The notes: generated by a model from the letters alone, not told the origin. A stretch of DNA of 64,000 bases from Burkholderia sp. NRF60-BP8 (GCF_001522585.2 NZ_CP013373.1:1798001-1862000), one strand, 5' to 3'; positions 32,120 to 42,577 are shown, numbered from the stretch's first letter. Numbers and translations: made by a program.

Positions 32120-34840
32120 TCAGAACCGGTACGTCGCGCCGACCTGGAAGAAACGGCCAAGGTCCGTGTAGAGCGACTGGTCATAGCCCGTGATGTCGGG
32201 CACGGCTTGCCACTCGACGTCGAACGGCGGCTTCTTGTCGAAGAGGTTCGTGATACCGCCGTAAATCGTCCAATGCTTGAAGCCGCGGTAGTTGAACATC
32301 AGGTTGAACTGGCTGTACGACGCCACCGAGCCCGTGCCGCCGTCGCCGAATTCGGCGGCCACGGCGTTCGTATAGGGCCCCGTGTATTGCCAGGTCAGCG
32401 TGGTGGTCAGTTGCCGGTAGTCCCAGCTCAGGCTCGTATTGCCCTTCCAGCGCGGGTTGCTCGCGCCGAACGGCTGCAGCAGCGCAAGGTTGTTGCCGGC
32501 GAAGTCCTGCGGCGCGGTTCCGGGGCTGTGCAGCTTGAAGTGCCACACATAGGCCCAGTCGCCCGAGAGCGTGAACGTGCCGTACTTGGTGCGCAGCGCC
32601 TTGCGGAAGTTCAGATCGAAACCATCGGTGTCGAGCGCGCCGAGGTTCACGAAATGCTGAACGAGGTAACGCACCGACCCGTCGGCGTTGCGCACGACGC
32701 GGGAGGGATCGTTGGCGACGAGCACCGCGTTCGGATCGTCGGTGCCGATGACGCCGTCGATGCGGACCTTGTAGAACGCCGCGCCGATATCGGTCATCGC
32801 GTCGGGCGAAAGCTGGAAGCCGATGTTGTAGTTCTTCGTGTGCTCGGGCTGAAGATTCGGATTGCCCGCGACTTGCTCCGTCGTGAAGTGCTTCGTCGGC
32901 ACACCGCTCGGATCGTTCGGATCGACGAGGTTCTGGTGAGAGAGATAAACGGCCTGCGAGTTTTCGACGAGGGTCGGCGCGCGGAAGCCGCGACTATACG
33001 ATGCATACGTCGTCAGCATTTGCACGGGCTGGAAACGCAGCGCAAAGCTCGGCGAAAACGCCCCGCCGAAGTCGCTGTAGTGATCGTAGCGGCCCGCCTG
33101 CGTGAACGTCAGGTTGCGCAGGATCGGAATGTCGACCTGGTAGAACGCGGCGGCGACGTTGCGCGAACCTTCCACCGTCTGCACGTTCGCGGGCGCGGAT
33201 ACGCCTTGCGACGCGAGCGTCTGCGGGTTGATCGTCGACGATTCGTGGCGGAACTCGGTGCCCAGGCCCAGACCGACGGGTCCCCCGGGCAGCGTGAACA
33301 GATTCGACGTCGAAGCCTTGGCCGTCACGCTGTCGACCTTCGAGATGGCCTGCTGATCGTCGTCCGTGAAAACACCCTTCAGGCCGTTCGGCGTGGAGCC
33401 CGGGTTCGAGAAGTTGTAGGTGCCGTTGGCGAGCATGTTCTCGAGGCCCGCGACGTTGATCCGGTTGCTGTACGTCGTATCGACCGTGCTCTGCGAGTGG
33501 CCGTAATCGGCCGACCAGTCCCACGCGCCGAACCTGCCCGCGTCGAACGAGCCTTTGACGCCGGTATTCGCCATCCAGAACGTCGATATCGTATCCGCCC
33601 CCACGACGTTGGCCGGGAAGGTCAGGTTGATCGCCGTCGGCACGCCGAACGGGTTATAGGGGTTGCTCACCGGTACGGTGCGCGGCAACGGCGAAACGGA
33701 TCCGGTCGACGGGTTGTAGACGTTCGTCGTGCTAGAGATCGAGGCCGGCCCCTGCGACTGGACGGTTTCATCGCGGCTCACCCAGAAGCCCGCATAGGCC
33801 TGCGTGTTGTCGTCGATCTTGAAGGTGGCGCGCACCTTCGCGTTCAGGCGCGTCGTGGACGGAACGAGCGATGTCGAGGCGGCCGGGTTGTACGTGCAAT
33901 TGGTCGCGCTCGTCTTGCTGCCCGGCGGGCACGGCGAAAGCGGCACCTTCGAGCCATCCGCCAGCGACCAGTACGACTGCTGGTTCGGCCCGAGCGGCGC
34001 GGCCAGGCCGCCGGGATATTGCGTGAAGTCTTGCGCCGACGTCATGTCGCGATCGCCGAGCGTCGAGCCCGAATCGCGGTAATAGCTGGCGGCCGCGGTG
34101 ACGTTGAAGCGATCCGAATTCAGATCGCCGAAGCCGGCCAGTACGCTGAAGTTGCCCTGCCCGTCGCCCGGATGCTGAGCCTTGCCGAGTTGGCCGTCGA
34201 TCTGCAGGCCCTGAAAGTTCTTCTTCGTGATGATGTTGACGACGCCCGCGATCGCGTCCGACCCGTAGACGGACACCGCGCCGGTCTTGACGATCTCGAC
34301 GCGCTCCACCATGTTCAGCGGAATCGCGTTGACGTCGAAGAACGTGTCGGTGAAGTTCACCGACTGCGCATAGTTCGCGACGCGCTGGCCATCGACGAGC
34401 ACGAGCGTGTATTTCTCGCTGAGCCCGCGCAACGCCATGCCGGCGCCGCCGGGGGCCGAGCTGTTCATCGTCGTCTGGCCCCAGCTGCTGGCGGAATTGG
34501 CCGAGGTCGAACGCAGGAAATCGGCGACCGTCGTGTATCCGCTTTGCTGGATTTCCTTCGCGGTGATGACCTGCACTTCGGTGTGGCCGACCTTGTCGGA
34601 CGTACGGATCAGCGAGCCCGTCACCTCGAACTTGTCGAGCTTTTTCACGGTCTGCCCGCCCGCGGCGGCGCCCGATGCCGGCGCGGGCGCCTCAGCGGCA
34701 GTGCTGCCGGTTTGCCCGGCGGCGACGCCCCCGTCGACAGGCGTCGTCTGCGCGTAAGCGGAGGTACCCAAAGCCGCCGTCAACGCGACTTCAGCCCATG
34801 CGATGCTGCGTATTGCCGATCCCAAAGCCGTTGGTTTCAT
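32120..34840 (-). CDS. TonB-dependent outer-membrane receptor 1
   Basis: Encodes 906 residues. A signal peptide (cleaved near AYA-QTTP) precedes a Gly/Ala/Pro-rich linker. The plug domain follows (FEVTGSLIRTSD, ALRGLSEKYTLVLVDGQRVA, VERVEIVKTGAVSVYGSDAIAGVVNIIT), then a large 22-strand-type barrel ending in the C-terminal Phe of GATYRF. It lacks a FecA-type signalling domain. The ATG at 34840 follows GAGGGGTGTT. It is clearly paralogous to receptor 2 (44640-47441), with the same plug sequence style, and lies downstream of the RND gene in the same orientation. The likely ligand is peptide-like or a siderophore; inference only. Confidence 0.93.
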   Translation of the reverse strand: MKPTALGSAIRSIAWAEVALTAALGTSAYAQTTPVDGGVAAGQTGSTAAEAPAPASGAAAGGQTVKKLDKFEVTGSLIRTSDKVGHTEVQVITAKEIQQSGYTTVADFLRSTSANSASSWGQTTMNSSAPGGAGMALRGLSEKYTLVLVDGQRVANYAQSVNFTDTFFDVNAIPLNMVERVEIVKTGAVSVYGSDAIAGVVNIITKKNFQGLQIDGQLGKAQHPGDGQGNFSVLAGFGDLNSDRFNVTAAASYYRDSGSTLGDRDMTSAQDFTQYPGGLAAPLGPNQQSYWSLADGSKVPLSPCPPGSKTSATNCTYNPAASTSLVPSTTRLNAKVRATFKIDDNTQAYAGFWVSRDETVQSQGPASISSTTNVYNPSTGSVSPLPRTVPVSNPYNPFGVPTAINLTFPANVVGADTISTFWMANTGVKGSFDAGRFGAWDWSADYGHSQSTVDTTYSNRINVAGLENMLANGTYNFSNPGSTPNGLKGVFTDDDQQAISKVDSVTAKASTSNLFTLPGGPVGLGLGTEFRHESSTINPQTLASQGVSAPANVQTVEGSRNVAAAFYQVDIPILRNLTFTQAGRYDHYSDFGGAFSPSFALRFQPVQMLTTYASYSRGFRAPTLVENSQAVYLSHQNLVDPNDPSGVPTKHFTTEQVAGNPNLQPEHTKNYNIGFQLSPDAMTDIGAAFYKVRIDGVIGTDDPNAVLVANDPSRVVRNADGSVRYLVQHFVNLGALDTDGFDLNFRKALRTKYGTFTLSGDWAYVWHFKLHSPGTAPQDFAGNNLALLQPFGASNPRWKGNTSLSWDYRQLTTTLTWQYTGPYTNAVAAEFGDGGTGSVASYSQFNLMFNYRGFKHWTIYGGITNLFDKKPPFDVEWQAVPDITGYDQSLYTDLGRFFQVGATYRF

Positions 34841-35610
34841 AACACCCCTCTGTCGTCGCAAGGCCTGACCTTTTTGTATGAACGGAGATTCGCCGGCCTT
34901 TAAATAGCGTTGCCCCGCATTCCTGATTCGTCATCTTGTGCTCACAACCATTCCGTCCGACCGCCCGCTTCTTTCAACTTTATTTCTTGTGTTTACAACA
35001 ACAATTAAACCTAATTAAAAGAAACGACATTCATATAAAATTAGCATCGCTAATTATACAAATCGATATATCCATGCATCGAACGGCCGCATGCAAGCCG
35101 CACCGCAAACGGCACTTGGCACATTCGCACCATGGCGCTTCATCAACCAGAGCGTATGCGCTGCCAGGAAAGGCAGTCGTCCGCTGAAGGACTGCTTTAC
35201 GTATTCGCTTTGAAAGTCTTAATGCACGGAATCCCCATTACCGTTCACTACCAATCTTTACGTGGACGCGAACATAGCAGGACAGAATCGACGCGTCAAA
35301 AAATATTTGATGACACATAACTTTGTTTAGGTGCAGTGGATGCACTCGGTTGGTGCCGAATAAAAACCGATATGGTTCATCAACTGCAACCGCCGCCTTT
35401 CTTCCTTGTTCGTCTGCTTTTTCACGCGCTCTCGAATGCGCCGCAATGGAGCACACTGCAGGCGCTCGCCGGTCCAAACTATTTTGTTTAGCTGAGACGG
35501 GCACCCCTCGAGAATGGGATTTCCCGGTCGGCCCTGGACGGTGTGCTTCGATAAACAGATAGGATTCCTGATATAGAGACCCTTCGAGCACGTGCGTAGC
35601 GTCGCGCACA
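34841..35610. other. Intergenic region upstream of receptor 1
   Basis: This 770-base stretch is AT-rich for the window between about 34920 and 35060, suggesting the receptor promoter. It includes an AATTAGC-ATC-GCTAATT inverted repeat (35039-35055). The rest has short frames with mixed composition and no domain. The RND gene ends at its right edge. No gene is called. Confidence 0.55.
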
Positions 35611-38600
35611 TCAGTCGACCTCCAGATTCCCGGCCGTTTCCATGCGCTTCGTCACCGCCGCATGTCGCCCGCGCCGGCTGATGGACACGACGACCCGAAA
35701 CGCCACCGGCGCGAACACCAGCCCGAACATCGTCGCCGCCAGCACGCCCCCGAACGCGCCGGTCCCGATCGAACGCCGGCTTTCCGCGCCCGCACCGGTC
35801 GCCAGCACCAACGGCACGACGCCGAGCAGAAACGCCATCGACGTCATCACGATTGGCCGAAACCGCGCGGCCGCCGCCTCCACCACCGCCAGCCGCAGCG
35901 GCACGCCGCGCGCGACGAGTTCGCGTGCGAACTGCACGATCAGAATCGCATTCTTCGCCGACAACCCGATCACCGTGATCATCCCGACCTTGAAGTACAC
36001 GTCGTTCGGCATCCCGCGCGCGAGCGCCGCCGCCAACGCGCCCACGACGCCGAGCGGCACGATCGTCAGCACCGACAGTGGAATCGTCCAGCTTTCGTAC
36101 AGCGCGGCGAGCGCCATGAATACCGCGAGCACCGACAACCCGACCAGCAGCGGCGTCTGCCGCTCGGCGATCCGCTCCTCGCGCGCCGCGTTGACCCAGT
36201 CGTAACCGATCCCGGCCGGCAGCATGGCGGCCAGCCGCTCCATCTCCGCCATCGCCGCGCCCGAACTGGTGTGGGTCGCCGCCCGGCCGCTGACGTCGAG
36301 CGACGGGTAGCCGTCGTAGCGATTCAGCATCACGGGCCCGACCGTCCAGTGCGGCGCGGCAATAGCCGACAGCGGCACCATGTCCCCCGTCCGGTTCGGC
36401 ACCGTCAGCGCCATCAGTTGCGCGTCGGTCGCGCGCGCGCCCGGATCGGCCTCGATGATCACGCGGCGCATCCGGCCCGACGCCGGAAAATCGTTGACGT
36501 AGTTCGAGCCGAACGTGCCGCCGAGCAGCCCCGCGATGCGCTCGAACGGCACGCCAAGCGCATACGCCTTCGCGCGATCGACGTCGAGCTCGATGCGCGG
36601 CGCATCCGGCAAGTCCTCGAAATGCACGGACGCGAGTGCCGGGTCCGCCTTCGCGCGCGCGGCCAGTTGCTCGCGAGCGGCCTTCAGCGCGTCGAGCCCG
36701 ACCCCGCCACGATCCTCGAGACGGAACGTGAAGCCGTCCGCGTGACCGAGGCCGGGCACGGACGGCGGCAGCGTCGCCTGTACGTCGCCGTCGAGAATCG
36801 CGTCGAAACGCCGGTTGAGCCGATCGCGCAACGTCATCGCATCGACGTCGCGCTGCGACCAGTCCTTCAGCTCGACGAATGCCATCCCGACGTTCTGCCC
36901 GCTCCCCGCGAAACTCCAGCCGATCACGCTCGTCACGTTCGCGACGGCCGCCTCCGCCCGCAGGATCGCCTCGACGCGCTGGACGACCGCGGCCGTGCGC
37001 GCCTGCGTGGCGCCAGCCGGCAACTGGATCATCACCTGCAGTTGCCCTTGGTCCTCGGTCGGCAGAAAACCGCCCGGCATCATCCAGGACAGCAGCCCGC
37101 ACACGGCCACGAGTGCGACGTAGATGCCCGCGACCGCGCCCGTGCGGCGTACCGCGGCCACGGTCAGGCGCCGATAGCCGGCCTCCGCGCGCGCGAATCC
37201 GACACCGAAGCGGTCGGCCAGGCGCGCGCCGAGGTTGCGTCGCGGCACGCGGCCGCCGCCTTCGTGACGGCCGACCGGTTTCAGCAGGTTCGCGCACAGC
37301 GCCGGCGTGAGCGACAGTGCCATGAACGACGACACGAGCATCGACGCGATCATCGACACCGCAAACTGCCGGTAGATGCCGCCGACGCTGCCCGGGAAGA
37401 ACGCCATCGGCACGAACACGGCGGTCAGCACTGCCGTCACGCCGACGATCGCCCCACCGATCCGCTTCATCGCGCGGCGCGTCGCATCGCGCGGCGACAC
37501 CCCCTCCTCCATCACGCGATGCACGCTCTCGACCACGACGATCGCATCGTCGACGAGGATGCCGATCGCCAGCACGAGGCCGAACATCGTGAACACGTTG
37601 ATCGACAGCCCGAACGCCCACATCGCGACGAACGCGCCCATCAGCGTGACGGGAATCACCACCGTCGGCACGAGCGTGTAGCGCAGCTCGCGCAGGAACA
37701 GCCACATCACGCAGAACACCAGCACGACGGCCTCGGCGAGCGTCAGCACGACTTCGCGGATGGCGATCTTGACGAAATGCGCGCCGTCGAACGGAATCTC
37801 GACCGCGACGCCCGGCGGCAGCGTCTTCGACAGCTCGGCAAGCCGCGCGCGGATCGCGTCGGACGTTTCGAGCGCGTTGCCGCGCGGGCCGAGCTGGATG
37901 CCGACGGTGGCCGCCGGACGGCCGTTCAGCCGCGAATAGAACGAATAGTCGTCGCGGCCGATTTCGACGCGGGCGACGTCGGCGACGCGCACCACCGAAC
38001 CGTCCTGCTTCGACTTCAGCACGATCCGACCGAACTCCTCCGGCGACGTCAACTGCCCCTTGACGACGATCGTCGCGGTGAGCTGCTGGCCGTGCACGAA
38101 CGGCGCATCGCCGATCGCGCCGGCCGTCACCGTCGCGTTCTGCACGCCGATCGCCGCGATCACGTCGTCGGCGCCGAGGTCGTATTCGCGCAACTTGTTC
38201 GGATCGAGCCAGACCCGCAGCGCCTCGTCGGCGTCCCATAGCTCGGCCGCGCCGACGCCCGGCGCACGTTTCAGTTCGCGCAGCACGTAGCGGTTCAGAT
38301 AGTCGCCGAGCTGCGCGGAGTCGCGCGTGCCGTCGGTCGACGTCAGCGTGACGAGCATCAGGAACGTGTTGGCGGCCTTGAACACGCCGATGCCCTGCTG
38401 CACGACCTGTTGCGGCAGCCGCGGCTCGACCTGCTTCAGCCGGTTGTTGACGTCGACGAGCGCGATGTCCGGATTGGTGCCGGGCGCGAACGTCACGTCG
38501 ATCTCGAGGTTGCCGTGACCGTCGCTGCTCGTCTCGTAGTACTGCAGCCCGTCGGCGCCGTCGAGGCTTTCCTCGATGATGCTGCCGACGTCGCCGTCGA

Positions 38601-38769
38601 CGGTCTCGGTCGACGCGCCGGGATAGGTCGCGGTGATCACGACGCGCGGTGGCGCAAGACGCGGATACTGCGCGATCGGCAATTGCGGAATGGCGAGCAT
38701 GCCCGCGACGACGATCGCGAGCGCGACGATCCACGCGAACACCGGGCGGTCGATGAAGAACGACGGCAT
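35611..38769 (-). CDS. HAE1-type RND efflux pump (inner-membrane subunit)
   Basis: Encodes 1052 residues, standard for AcrB/MexB-type pumps. Visible are the N-terminal helix (FFIDRPVFAWIVALAIVVAGMLAIPQLPIAQYP), two large periplasmic loops, and the central GLVLAIGILVDDAIVVVE with the proton-relay aspartates. The C-terminal half repeats the layout (VGMITVIGLSAKNAILIVQFA). It lies 46 bases after the last gene of the Yej-type importer on the same strand, so co-transcription is plausible. No membrane-fusion-protein or outer-membrane-channel gene is adjacent, so it must borrow partners from elsewhere. Confidence 0.95.
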   Translation of the reverse strand: MPSFFIDRPVFAWIVALAIVVAGMLAIPQLPIAQYPRLAPPRVVITATYPGASTETVDGDVGSIIEESLDGADGLQYYETSSDGHGNLEIDVTFAPGTNPDIALVDVNNRLKQVEPRLPQQVVQQGIGVFKAANTFLMLVTLTSTDGTRDSAQLGDYLNRYVLRELKRAPGVGAAELWDADEALRVWLDPNKLREYDLGADDVIAAIGVQNATVTAGAIGDAPFVHGQQLTATIVVKGQLTSPEEFGRIVLKSKQDGSVVRVADVARVEIGRDDYSFYSRLNGRPAATVGIQLGPRGNALETSDAIRARLAELSKTLPPGVAVEIPFDGAHFVKIAIREVVLTLAEAVVLVFCVMWLFLRELRYTLVPTVVIPVTLMGAFVAMWAFGLSINVFTMFGLVLAIGILVDDAIVVVESVHRVMEEGVSPRDATRRAMKRIGGAIVGVTAVLTAVFVPMAFFPGSVGGIYRQFAVSMIASMLVSSFMALSLTPALCANLLKPVGRHEGGGRVPRRNLGARLADRFGVGFARAEAGYRRLTVAAVRRTGAVAGIYVALVAVCGLLSWMMPGGFLPTEDQGQLQVMIQLPAGATQARTAAVVQRVEAILRAEAAVANVTSVIGWSFAGSGQNVGMAFVELKDWSQRDVDAMTLRDRLNRRFDAILDGDVQATLPPSVPGLGHADGFTFRLEDRGGVGLDALKAAREQLAARAKADPALASVHFEDLPDAPRIELDVDRAKAYALGVPFERIAGLLGGTFGSNYVNDFPASGRMRRVIIEADPGARATDAQLMALTVPNRTGDMVPLSAIAAPHWTVGPVMLNRYDGYPSLDVSGRAATHTSSGAAMAEMERLAAMLPAGIGYDWVNAAREERIAERQTPLLVGLSVLAVFMALAALYESWTIPLSVLTIVPLGVVGALAAALARGMPNDVYFKVGMITVIGLSAKNAILIVQFARELVARGVPLRLAVVEAAAARFRPIVMTSMAFLLGVVPLVLATGAGAESRRSIGTGAFGGVLAATMFGLVFAPVAFRVVVSISRRGRHAAVTKRMETAGNLEVD

Positions 38770-38815
38770 CGCGGCGCCTCAGCGAACGGCACGGGCGCCC
38801 CGCGCCCGCTTCACG

Positions 38816-40459
38816 TCAATCATCCGCGCCCCCTTCCCTCTGCTGCGGCCCCGGTTCCGGCGCGAGCATCGACGACGCGAGCAGCGCCTGCGTATACGGG
38901 TGGGACGGCGCGTGCAACACGTCGAGCGTATCGCCCTCCTCGACCACGCGTCCCGCCTTCATCACGATGACCCGGTGAGCCATCGCGCGCATCACCGCGA
39001 GATCGTGCGTGATGAACAGGTAGCTCAGTGCGTACTTCTTTTGCAGATTCGTCAGCAGATTCAGGACCTGCTTCTGAATCGACACGTCGAGCGCGCTCGT
39101 CGGCTCGTCCAGCACCAGCAGTTCCGGCTCGACCGCCAGCGCGCGTGCGATCGCGATGCGCTGGCGCTGGCCGCCGGAAAATTCGTGCGGATAGCGCAGC
39201 ATCGCTTCGGCCGGCAGGCCGACCTCCTGCAGCAGGGCCGCGATCCGCGCGCGCCGCGCGGCGCCGGCCGCCGTCGGCCGGTGCACGGCAAGCCCCTCGC
39301 CGACGATCTGCTCGACCGTCATGCGCGGCGACAGCGAGCCGAACGGATCCTGGAACACGACCTGCATGCGGCCGTACAGCGCGCGCCGGCCGCGGGTCGT
39401 GCGCAGCAACGCCAGCGGCATGCCGTCGATCTCGATGTCGCCCGACGCCGGCCGCTGCAGGCCGAGCACGGCCGCCGCCAGCGTCGATTTCCCCGATCCC
39501 GATTCGCCGACGATGCCGAGCGTCTCGCCGCGCCGCAGGCTCAGCTTCACGTCGTGCACGGCCCGGAACGCCGTCTTGCCGAACACCGCGCGCCAGCCCT
39601 TCGCAGCGATGCGGTAATCGACGGCGAGTTGCTGCACGTCGAGGATCGTCTGCGCGCCAGCCGCGACCGGCTGCACGGCGCGTTGCGGCGCGCTGTCCAG
39701 CAGCCGGCGCGTGTACGCGTGCTGCGGCGCGGCGAATAGTGCGGCGGTCGTGTTCGTCTCGACGAGCACGCCCTGCTCCATCACGGCCACGCGCTGCGCG
39801 AAGCGCCGCACGAGATTCAGGTCGTGCGTGATCAGCAGCACGGCCATTCCGCGCGCGGCCGCCTCCTGCTCCTGCAGTTCGATCAGCAGGTCGACGATCT
39901 GCTGGCGTACCGTCACGTCGAGCGCCGTCGTCGGCTCGTCGGCGAGCAACAGCCGCGGCCGGCACGCGAGCGCCATCGCGATCATCGCGCGTTGCCGCTG
40001 GCCACCCGACAACTGGTGCGGGAAGCTGTCGATGCGCCGTTCCGGCTCGGGAATCCCGGTGCGCCGCAGCAGCGCGATGCCGCGCTCGCGCGCCTCGCCC
40101 GCCCGCAGCCCCTCGTGCAACCGCAGACTCTCGGCGATCTGCTTGCCGATCGTATACAGCGGATTGAGCGCCGTCATCGGCTCCTGGAACACCATCGCGA
40201 TATCGGCGCCGCGGATGCCGCGCATCTGCTGCTCGGTCTTGGCGAGCAGATCCTCGCCGTCGAACAGCATCTGTCCCGACAGCGTCGCCTGCTGCGCGAG
40301 CCGCAGGATCGACAGTGCCGTCACGCTCTTGCCCGAGCCCGATTCGCCGACGAGCGCGACGCGCTCGCCGCGTCCGACCGAGAGGCTCAGATCCTGCACG
40401 GCGGCTTTCGCGCCGAAGTGCGCGGAGAACCGCCGGATGTCCAGCAAGGGGGCCGTCAT
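38816..40459 (-). CDS. yejF: YejF-type dual ABC ATPase
   Basis: Encodes 547 residues with two complete ABC nucleotide-binding domains. Walker A GESGSGKS occurs in each half, as do the signatures LSGGQRQR and FSGGQRQR, Walker B LLLADEPT and LVLDEPT, and the H-loops ITHD. The domain arrangement matches fused oligopeptide ATPases of the YejF kind. It powers the permeases encoded upstream. The ATG at 40459 overlaps the permease stop (ATGA). Confidence 0.95.
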   Translation of the reverse strand: MTAPLLDIRRFSAHFGAKAAVQDLSLSVGRGERVALVGESGSGKSVTALSILRLAQQATLSGQMLFDGEDLLAKTEQQMRGIRGADIAMVFQEPMTALNPLYTIGKQIAESLRLHEGLRAGEARERGIALLRRTGIPEPERRIDSFPHQLSGGQRQRAMIAMALACRPRLLLADEPTTALDVTVRQQIVDLLIELQEQEAAARGMAVLLITHDLNLVRRFAQRVAVMEQGVLVETNTTAALFAAPQHAYTRRLLDSAPQRAVQPVAAGAQTILDVQQLAVDYRIAAKGWRAVFGKTAFRAVHDVKLSLRRGETLGIVGESGSGKSTLAAAVLGLQRPASGDIEIDGMPLALLRTTRGRRALYGRMQVVFQDPFGSLSPRMTVEQIVGEGLAVHRPTAAGAARRARIAALLQEVGLPAEAMLRYPHEFSGGQRQRIAIARALAVEPELLVLDEPTSALDVSIQKQVLNLLTNLQKKYALSYLFITHDLAVMRAMAHRVIVMKAGRVVEEGDTLDVLHAPSHPYTQALLASSMLAPEPGPQQREGGADD

Positions 40460-41571
40460 CGTTGCTCCCCGCCGAAGGCCGAGCCGCGCGCGCGCATGTC
40501 GAGTGCGTTGCGCAGCGCGTCGCCCATGAACGTGAGCAGCAGCAGCGTGACGACCAGCGCCGAGAACGCGGAGATCGAGATCCACCACGCGTCGAGGTAG
40601 TTCTTGCCTTCCTGCAGCAGTTCGCCGAGGCTCGGCGTCGGCGGCTGCACGCCGAGGCCGAGGAAGTCGAGGCTCGTCAGCGACAGGATCGCCGCGCTCA
40701 TCCGGAACGGCAGGAACGTGATCACCGGCGTCAGGCTGTTCGGCAGCACATGTCGCCACATGATCTGCCAGTTCGACAACCCCATCGTGCGCGCGGCCTT
40801 CACGTAGTCGAGCGCACGGTTGCGCAGGAACTCCGCACGCACGTAGTCGGACAGCACGAGCCAGCCGAACATCGACAGCAGGACGAACAGCAGCCACAGC
40901 GACGGCTCGAAGATCGACGCGAAGATGATCAGCAGGTACAGGTCGGGCAGCGCGCTCCAGACCTCGATCAGGCGCTGCCCGACGAGATCGGTGCGCCCGC
41001 CGTAGAAGCCCTGCAGCGCCCCCGTCAGCACGCCGAGCGCGACGCCCGACACCGTCAGCGCCAACGCCATCAGCACCGACAGCCGAAAACCGTACAGCAA
41101 CCGCGCGAGCACGTCGCGGCCGAACTGGTCGGTGCCGAGCCAGTTGCTCGCGGACGGCGGCGCCGGATACGGCCGCGACGCGAAGTAGTCGATCGTGTCG
41201 TAGCGGTAGCGGTTCGGCGGATAGATCGCGAAGTTGCCATGCGACTCGAGTTTCGCGCGGATGTATGGATCGAGATAGTTGGTCTTCGCCGGAAAATCAC
41301 CGCCGAACTGCGTTTCCGGATAATCATTCAGGATCGGAAAATAATAGTGTCCGTCGTAGCGCACGAGCAGCGGCCGGTCGTTCGACAATCCGTCGGCCAG
41401 CAGGCTGAGTGCGAACAGCGTGGCAAAGATCACGAGGCTCCAGTAGCCAAGCCGCTGCGCGCGAAACCGCAGCCACGTGCGTCGCCACGGCGACGGCGAC
41501 GCCGTGCACGCGACGGCGGCCGGATCAGTGGTCCAGGCGGCTGAACTGGATACGGGGGTCGACGAGGACAT
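40456..41571 (-). CDS. yejE: YejE-type oligopeptide ABC permease
   Basis: Encodes 371 residues. One N-terminal helix (SLVIFATLFALSLLAD) precedes a periplasmic stretch with HYYFPILNDYPETQFGGDFPAKTNYLDP, typical of YejE. The binding-protein-dependent transport domain follows, with the EAA-type loop DYVKAARTMGLSNWQIMWRHVLPN. It pairs with the YejB-type permease whose 3' end overlaps its 5' end by 47 bases. It imports oligopeptides. Confidence 0.95.
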   Translation of the reverse strand: MSSSTPVSSSAAWTTDPAAVACTASPSPWRRTWLRFRAQRLGYWSLVIFATLFALSLLADGLSNDRPLLVRYDGHYYFPILNDYPETQFGGDFPAKTNYLDPYIRAKLESHGNFAIYPPNRYRYDTIDYFASRPYPAPPSASNWLGTDQFGRDVLARLLYGFRLSVLMALALTVSGVALGVLTGALQGFYGGRTDLVGQRLIEVWSALPDLYLLIIFASIFEPSLWLLFVLLSMFGWLVLSDYVRAEFLRNRALDYVKAARTMGLSNWQIMWRHVLPNSLTPVITFLPFRMSAAILSLTSLDFLGLGVQPPTPSLGELLQEGKNYLDAWWISISAFSALVVTLLLLTFMGDALRNALDMRARGSAFGGEQR

Positions 41572-42577
41572 AGCAGATATCCGCGATAAGCTTGGTCAGC
41601 AGACCGATCAGGGTGAACAGGAACAGCGAGCCGAGCACGACCGGGTAGTCGCGGCGGATCACCGAGTCGTACGACAGTTGCCCCATCCCGTCGAGCGAGA
41701 ACAGCGTCTCGATCAACAGGTTGCCGTTCAGGAATGCGCCGACGAACGCGGCCGGCAACCCGGTGAGCAGCGGAATCGCAGCGTTGCGCAGCACGTGCTT
41801 CCACAGCACGTCGCGCTCCGGCGCGCCCTTCGCGCGCGCGGTCAGCACGTATTGCCGGCCGATTTCGTCGAGGAACGTGTTCTTCGTGAGGATCGTGACG
41901 ATTGCGAAATTGCCGACCACCGAGGCCGTCACCGGCAACGCGACATGCCACAGATAGTCGAGGGTCTTGCCGACCAGCGTCAGCTCGTCGAAGTTGTCCG
42001 ACGTGAGCCCGCGCATCGGAAAGACCTGCCAGAACGTGCCGCCGCCGAACAGCATCAGCAGCAGCACGCCGAGCACGAAGCCCGGCACCGCGTAGCCGGT
42101 CAGCACCAGCACGCTCGTCGCGGTGTCGAACCGCGAGCCGTTGCGCACCGCCTTCGCGATGCCGAGCGGCACCGACACCAGATACGTGAGGATCACCGTC
42201 CACAGCCCGAGCGTGATCGACACCGGCAGCTTGGAGCGGATGACCGCCCACACGCTGCGGTGCGCGAAGTAGGACTGGCCGAGGTCGAACGTCGCATAGC
42301 TTTTCAGCATCAGCAGATAGCGCTCCAGTGGCGGCTTGTCGAAACCGAACTGCTTGCGGATCTGCTCGATCTGCTGCGGGTCGACGCCCTGGCTGCCGTG
42401 GTAGCCGCCCCCGCCTCCGCCCGCCTCGCCGCCCCGCGCGCTGCCGTGGCGCAACTGCGCGAGCACTTGCTCCACCGGGCCACCCGGCACGAACTGCGTG
42501 ACCGCGAACGTGATCGTCACCACGCCGATCAGCGTCGGAATCATCAGCAGCAGCCGCCTCAATATGTATGCCAGCAT
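41525..42577 (-). CDS. yejB: YejB-type oligopeptide ABC permease
   Basis: Encodes 350 residues. The N-terminal helix (YILRRLLLMIPTLIGVVTITFAVTQFVPGGP) is standard for DppB/YejB permeases. A Gly-rich insertion follows (EAGGGGGGYHGSQG). The EAA-type loop is EIGRQYVLTARAKGAPERDVLWKHVLRN. It starts 12 bases after the binding-protein gene and overlaps the next permease gene by 47 bases. Confidence 0.95.
   Translation of the reverse strand: MLAYILRRLLLMIPTLIGVVTITFAVTQFVPGGPVEQVLAQLRHGSARGGEAGGGGGGYHGSQGVDPQQIEQIRKQFGFDKPPLERYLLMLKSYATFDLGQSYFAHRSVWAVIRSKLPVSITLGLWTVILTYLVSVPLGIAKAVRNGSRFDTATSVLVLTGYAVPGFVLGVLLLMLFGGGTFWQVFPMRGLTSDNFDELTLVGKTLDYLWHVALPVTASVVGNFAIVTILTKNTFLDEIGRQYVLTARAKGAPERDVLWKHVLRNAAIPLLTGLPAAFVGAFLNGNLLIETLFSLDGMGQLSYDSVIRRDYPVVLGSLFLFTLIGLLTKLIADICYVLVDPRIQFSRLDH

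Noticed and set aside
32207..34903. Plus-strand frame of 898 codons opposite receptor 1
   Set aside because: Arg/Val-rich shadow of the receptor gene; the minus strand encodes a complete receptor with signal peptide and C-terminal Phe.
35238..35609. Minus-strand frame of 123 codons after the RND gene
   Set aside because: It begins within the stop region of the RND gene, with no domain and no hydrophobic or conserved segment.
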